From assembly GCA_010021705.1 (NCBI GenBank), contig RGMU01000046.1, positions 1 to 9,659 of the forward strand: DNA of 9,659 nucleotides, read 5' to 3'. The number at the start of each line of letters is the position of its first letter. The stretch's first letter is position 1. Of the stretch, positions 6,967-9,659 are shown one piece after another. The notes below the pieces were generated by a model. That model was not told the origin of the DNA, searched no databases, and saw only the letters and a program-made list of their open reading frames with translations. Made by a program: the position numbers and the translations under genes. This DNA is from Chitinophagia bacterium. GTDB taxonomy: Bacteria > Bacteroidota > Bacteroidia > Chitinophagales > Chitinophagaceae.

Positions 6967-7767
6967 ATGGAAAAGCATAAACCTACAATACTGCTTACTA
7001 ACGATGACGGCATTACCGCGCCCGGACTGCATGCTCTAATCAATGCAGTAAAAAATATGGGTAATATAGTAGTGGTAGCACCCGACAGCCCCCAATCGGG
7101 AATGGGGCATGCCATTACCATGAGTAGCCCGCTAAGGCTTAATAAAGTAAACATTGGTGAAGATATAGAAGCATGGCAGTGTAGCGGTACTCCGGCAGAC
7201 TGTGTAAAAATAGCCAAAGACGTAGTACTTAAAGCTACGCCGGATATTTGCCTAAGCGGCATAAATCATGGGGCAAACCACTCGGTGAATATTATTTATT
7301 CCGGCACCATGAGTGCCGCTATGGAGGCAGCAATGGAGGGTATCCCTTCTATTGGCTTTTCGCTTACCGATTATCGCTTTGATGCCAATTTTGACCTTGC
7401 AGCAAAAGTGGTTAAATCAATAGTAGAAAAATTTTTAACGTTAAACCATACCGGTACTACACTCTTAAATGTAAACATACCCAATGTGCCCGAGCAGGCA
7501 TTTAAGGGTATGAAAATATGCCGCCAAGCAAAAGCCAAATGGCAAGAAAACTATGACAAGCGCATTGACCCACAGGGAAAAGAGTATTATTGGATGAGGG
7601 GTACATTTATTTTACAAGATGACGGCAACGACACAGACTCACAAGCACTGAAAGACGGATATGCCAGCATTGTGCCCGTTACCATAGATTTTACCAACTA
7701 TGCTTTGCAAACAAAGTTAGCCGAAGAATGGGGCAATGTAATCACTTTTCACGTTACCAACACATAG
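6967..7767 (+). CDS. surE: 5'/3'-nucleotidase SurE
   Basis: SurE removes phosphate from 5'- and 3'-nucleoside monophosphates, and in some species from short polyphosphate. It is cytoplasmic and needs a divalent metal. From ATG 6967 the product has 266 residues. The metal site is complete: TNDDGI (11-16) supplies Asp13 and Asp14, PQSGMG (42-47) supplies Ser44, and SGINHGAN (98-104) supplies Asn100. SGTPADCVK (73-81) and YSGTMSAAMEA (111-121) are also present. The C-terminal part, with the oligomerisation arm (around GMKICRQAK and YYWMRG), looks whole. An in-frame ATG at 6940 was rejected, because it adds nine non-family residues and would remove the promoter-like element. The ABC exporter gene follows after 37 bases and may be cotranscribed. 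Confidence 0.96.
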   Translation: MEKHKPTILLTNDDGITAPGLHALINAVKNMGNIVVVAPDSPQSGMGHAITMSSPLRLNKVNIGEDIEAWQCSGTPADCVKIAKDVVLKATPDICLSGINHGANHSVNIIYSGTMSAAMEAAMEGIPSIGFSLTDYRFDANFDLAAKVVKSIVEKFLTLNHTGTTLLNVNIPNVPEQAFKGMKICRQAKAKWQENYDKRIDPQGKEYYWMRGTFILQDDGNDTDSQALKDGYASIVPVTIDFTNYALQTKLAEEWGNVITFHVTNT

Positions 7768-7804
7768 CTATTAACCTTTTCTATAACCGTATTGTTTTTT
7801 TACA

Positions 7805-9628
7805 ATGCCTCAGCATTACCTTTGGGGCGTGAAATTACTATTAAATTACTTAAAAAATTACAAGTGGCTCATTGCCGGTGCCATTGTATTAGCAGCTATA
7901 AACCAGTGCTTCTCCTTATTAGACCCCATGATTGCGGGTAAAATGATGGACCAATTTGTAAAACATCCCCTCACACTTGACGCAGAAGGGCACTTACACC
8001 GCGACCTCAATACCTATTTAATGGGTGCGCTAAACCTGATAGGGGCACTTATTGGTGTGGCAATGGCGTCTCGTATTGCCAAAAACTTTCAGGACTACAT
8101 AGTAAATGTAGTTATCCAAAAATTTGGTGCTACACTATATACCGATGGCTTGCAACACGCACTTCGCTTGCCCTATCAAGATTTTGAAGACCAAAGTAGC
8201 GGGCAAACCCTCAATGTGCTGCAAAAAGTGCGTACCGATTGCGAAAAATTTATCAACGCCTTTTTCAATGTGCTTTTTCCTACCATTATCACATTGGTAT
8301 TTGTGTTGGTTTATACCATTAGGTTAAGCCCATTTTTGCCTTTAGTTTATTTTGGAGGGGCAATATTTTTAGGCGGGCTTACCAATATGCTCAGCAAAAA
8401 AATAAAGACTGTTCAAAAAACTATTGTCAAAGAAACCAATGCCCTTGCCGGCTCCACCACAGAATCACTACGCAATATTGAGTTGGTTAAAAGTTTAGGT
8501 TTAACCCAACAAGAAACAAGCCGCTTAAATGCCACTACCATAAAAATACTACAATTAGAACTAAAAAAGGTAAGAAGCATTCGTTCCATTTCTTTTATAC
8601 AAGGTACTTTTGTTAACCTACTTAGGCAAGGCATTGTAATGTGTATGCTTTATTTTGTATATCAGCAAACCATAACTGCCGGCGAATATTTAACACTTAT
8701 TTTTTACTCCTTCTTTATCTTTGGTCCTTTGCAAGAAATTGGCAATGTAATATTATCATATCGTGAGGCTGAAGCATCGCTTAATAACATTCAAGAGCTA
8801 TTTAAGAAGCAACCAGAATACACACCTGCTAACCCGGTAATAATTGATAATGTTGACCGTTTGGCTTTTGATAAAGTTACTTTCAAACACAACACTGCCC
8901 AAAAGCCCGCACTTACTGATATTTCCTTTGAAGTTAACTTAGGTGAAACTGTAGCCTTTGTAGGACCATCGGGTAGCGGTAAAACCACATTGGTAAAGCT
9001 ATTAGTAGGGCTTTATCACCCGCATGACGGGCATATATACTATAATGAAGTAGATGAAACCCGCATTAGCTATGAAAGCCTGCGCAGCAAAATGGGCTTA
9101 GTTACGCAAGACCCACAGCTGTTCTCAGGCACTATCAGAGAGAATATGCTGTTTGTAATGCCAACAGCTACAGAACAACAAATGAATACTGCCCTTAACC
9201 AAGCAGCCTGTCAAAACCTGATGGCGCGTGCCGATAAGGGCTTAGACACCGTGATAGGCGAAGGAGGGCTAAAGCTATCCGGAGGCGAAAGACAGCGCAT
9301 ATCCATAGCCCGCTCTTTACTACGCAACCCTCGCTTAATGATATTTGACGAAGCCACTTCTGCCTTAGACTCGCTTACAGAAGAAGAAATTTCACAAACC
9401 ATAAAGCAAATTACGGCTAAAAGAAACCACATTACGCTAATGATAGCGCATCGCCTATCAACCATTATGCACGCAGACAGAATATATGTATTGGAAAAAG
9501 GTCATATCATAGAAACCGGCAACCATGAGCAACTGATAGCCGAGAAAGGGCTTTATTATGCCATGTGGAGGCAACAAATTGGCGAGCGTAAAGAACCCAA
9601 AGCTCCCGCAAAAGCGGTGATGGGGTAG
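7805..9628 (+). CDS. ABC exporter, fused permease and ATPase (MsbA/MdlB type)
   Basis: A half-transporter expected to act as an inner-membrane homodimer or heterodimer exporting a lipid, drug or peptide; the substrate is unknown. The first 320 or so residues carry six predicted membrane helices, roughly at 18-39, 71-90, 154-173, 176-193, 264-287 and 294-317. The ATPase domain is complete: Walker A GPSGSGKTT (387-395), Q-loop VTQDPQLFSG, signature LSGGERQR (491-498), Walker B LMIFDE (511-516) followed by ATSALD, and the switch His549 in IAHRLS. The 607-residue length is normal for the family, with a short Lys/Pro/Ala-rich tail. MsbA function (lipid A flipping) is tempting with lptC in the window, but the exporter lies in a different transcription unit and the general family is large. 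I therefore give no gene symbol. Confidence 0.92.
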   Translation: MPQHYLWGVKLLLNYLKNYKWLIAGAIVLAAINQCFSLLDPMIAGKMMDQFVKHPLTLDAEGHLHRDLNTYLMGALNLIGALIGVAMASRIAKNFQDYIVNVVIQKFGATLYTDGLQHALRLPYQDFEDQSSGQTLNVLQKVRTDCEKFINAFFNVLFPTIITLVFVLVYTIRLSPFLPLVYFGGAIFLGGLTNMLSKKIKTVQKTIVKETNALAGSTTESLRNIELVKSLGLTQQETSRLNATTIKILQLELKKVRSIRSISFIQGTFVNLLRQGIVMCMLYFVYQQTITAGEYLTLIFYSFFIFGPLQEIGNVILSYREAEASLNNIQELFKKQPEYTPANPVIIDNVDRLAFDKVTFKHNTAQKPALTDISFEVNLGETVAFVGPSGSGKTTLVKLLVGLYHPHDGHIYYNEVDETRISYESLRSKMGLVTQDPQLFSGTIRENMLFVMPTATEQQMNTALNQAACQNLMARADKGLDTVIGEGGLKLSGGERQRISIARSLLRNPRLMIFDEATSALDSLTEEEISQTIKQITAKRNHITLMIAHRLSTIMHADRIYVLEKGHIIETGNHEQLIAEKGLYYAMWRQQIGERKEPKAPAKAVMG

Positions 9629-9659
9629 CGAGCGGTGCTATTTGCTTATATATATCCTG

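Noticed and set aside
9623..9642. TAGC-loop-GCTA hairpin after the ABC exporter as a terminator
   Set aside because: The stem is only four base pairs with a mixed T-containing tail, too weak to call, and the window ends soon after.
1..9659. A new defence, mobile or secretion system
   Set aside because: All sizeable genes belong to known housekeeping, envelope or transport families, and no repeats, integrases, toxins or nucleases are present.

Overview
The window looks like an ordinary chromosomal segment of a Bacteroidota bacterium, perhaps near the Chitinophagaceae or Sphingobacteriales. The reasons are AT-rich DNA, almost no Shine-Dalgarno sites, an outer-membrane barrel of the Bacteroidota type that begins with a mature NPYSKYGVGE segment, a lipoprotein form of LptC, and a perfect Bacteroidota -7 element (TAnnTTTG) in front of surE. 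The taxonomic call is inference from protein style, not from a marker gene. There is no phage, transposon, CRISPR array, RNA gene or long non-coding stretch.

Layout. Bases 1-173 are non-coding. A rightward asparagine synthetase-like gene (174-1970) follows and converges, with 7 bases between the stops, on a leftward block. Read in its own direction, that block runs from 6877 down to 1978: coaX (type III pantothenate kinase), an outer-membrane beta-barrel gene split by a frame change, lptC (LPS export lipoprotein), ribH (lumazine synthase) and aspS (aspartyl-tRNA synthetase). The genes overlap or lie at most 27 bases apart, so they are probably one operon. An 89-base divergent spacer separates coaX from a rightward pair: surE (5'/3'-nucleotidase, 6967-7767) and an MsbA/MdlB-type ABC exporter (7805-9628).

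How the genes relate. coaX (CoA synthesis), ribH (riboflavin synthesis), surE (nucleotide salvage) and aspS (translation) are housekeeping genes. The barrel protein, LptC and perhaps the exporter act in the envelope. The adjacency of an uncharacterised barrel family to lptC is the most suggestive functional link.

I do not see a new biological system. The most notable observations are defects inside otherwise well-conserved genes. The asparagine synthetase lacks about 16 residues that should carry the NGEIYN glutaminase motif. The barrel gene changes frame where about 18-25 residues appear to be missing. CoaX carries Cys and Asn at two positions of its second phosphate motif that are normally Asp. 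Two apparent small deletions within 6 kb could be real decay or an assembly problem, and this should be settled before the genes are interpreted.
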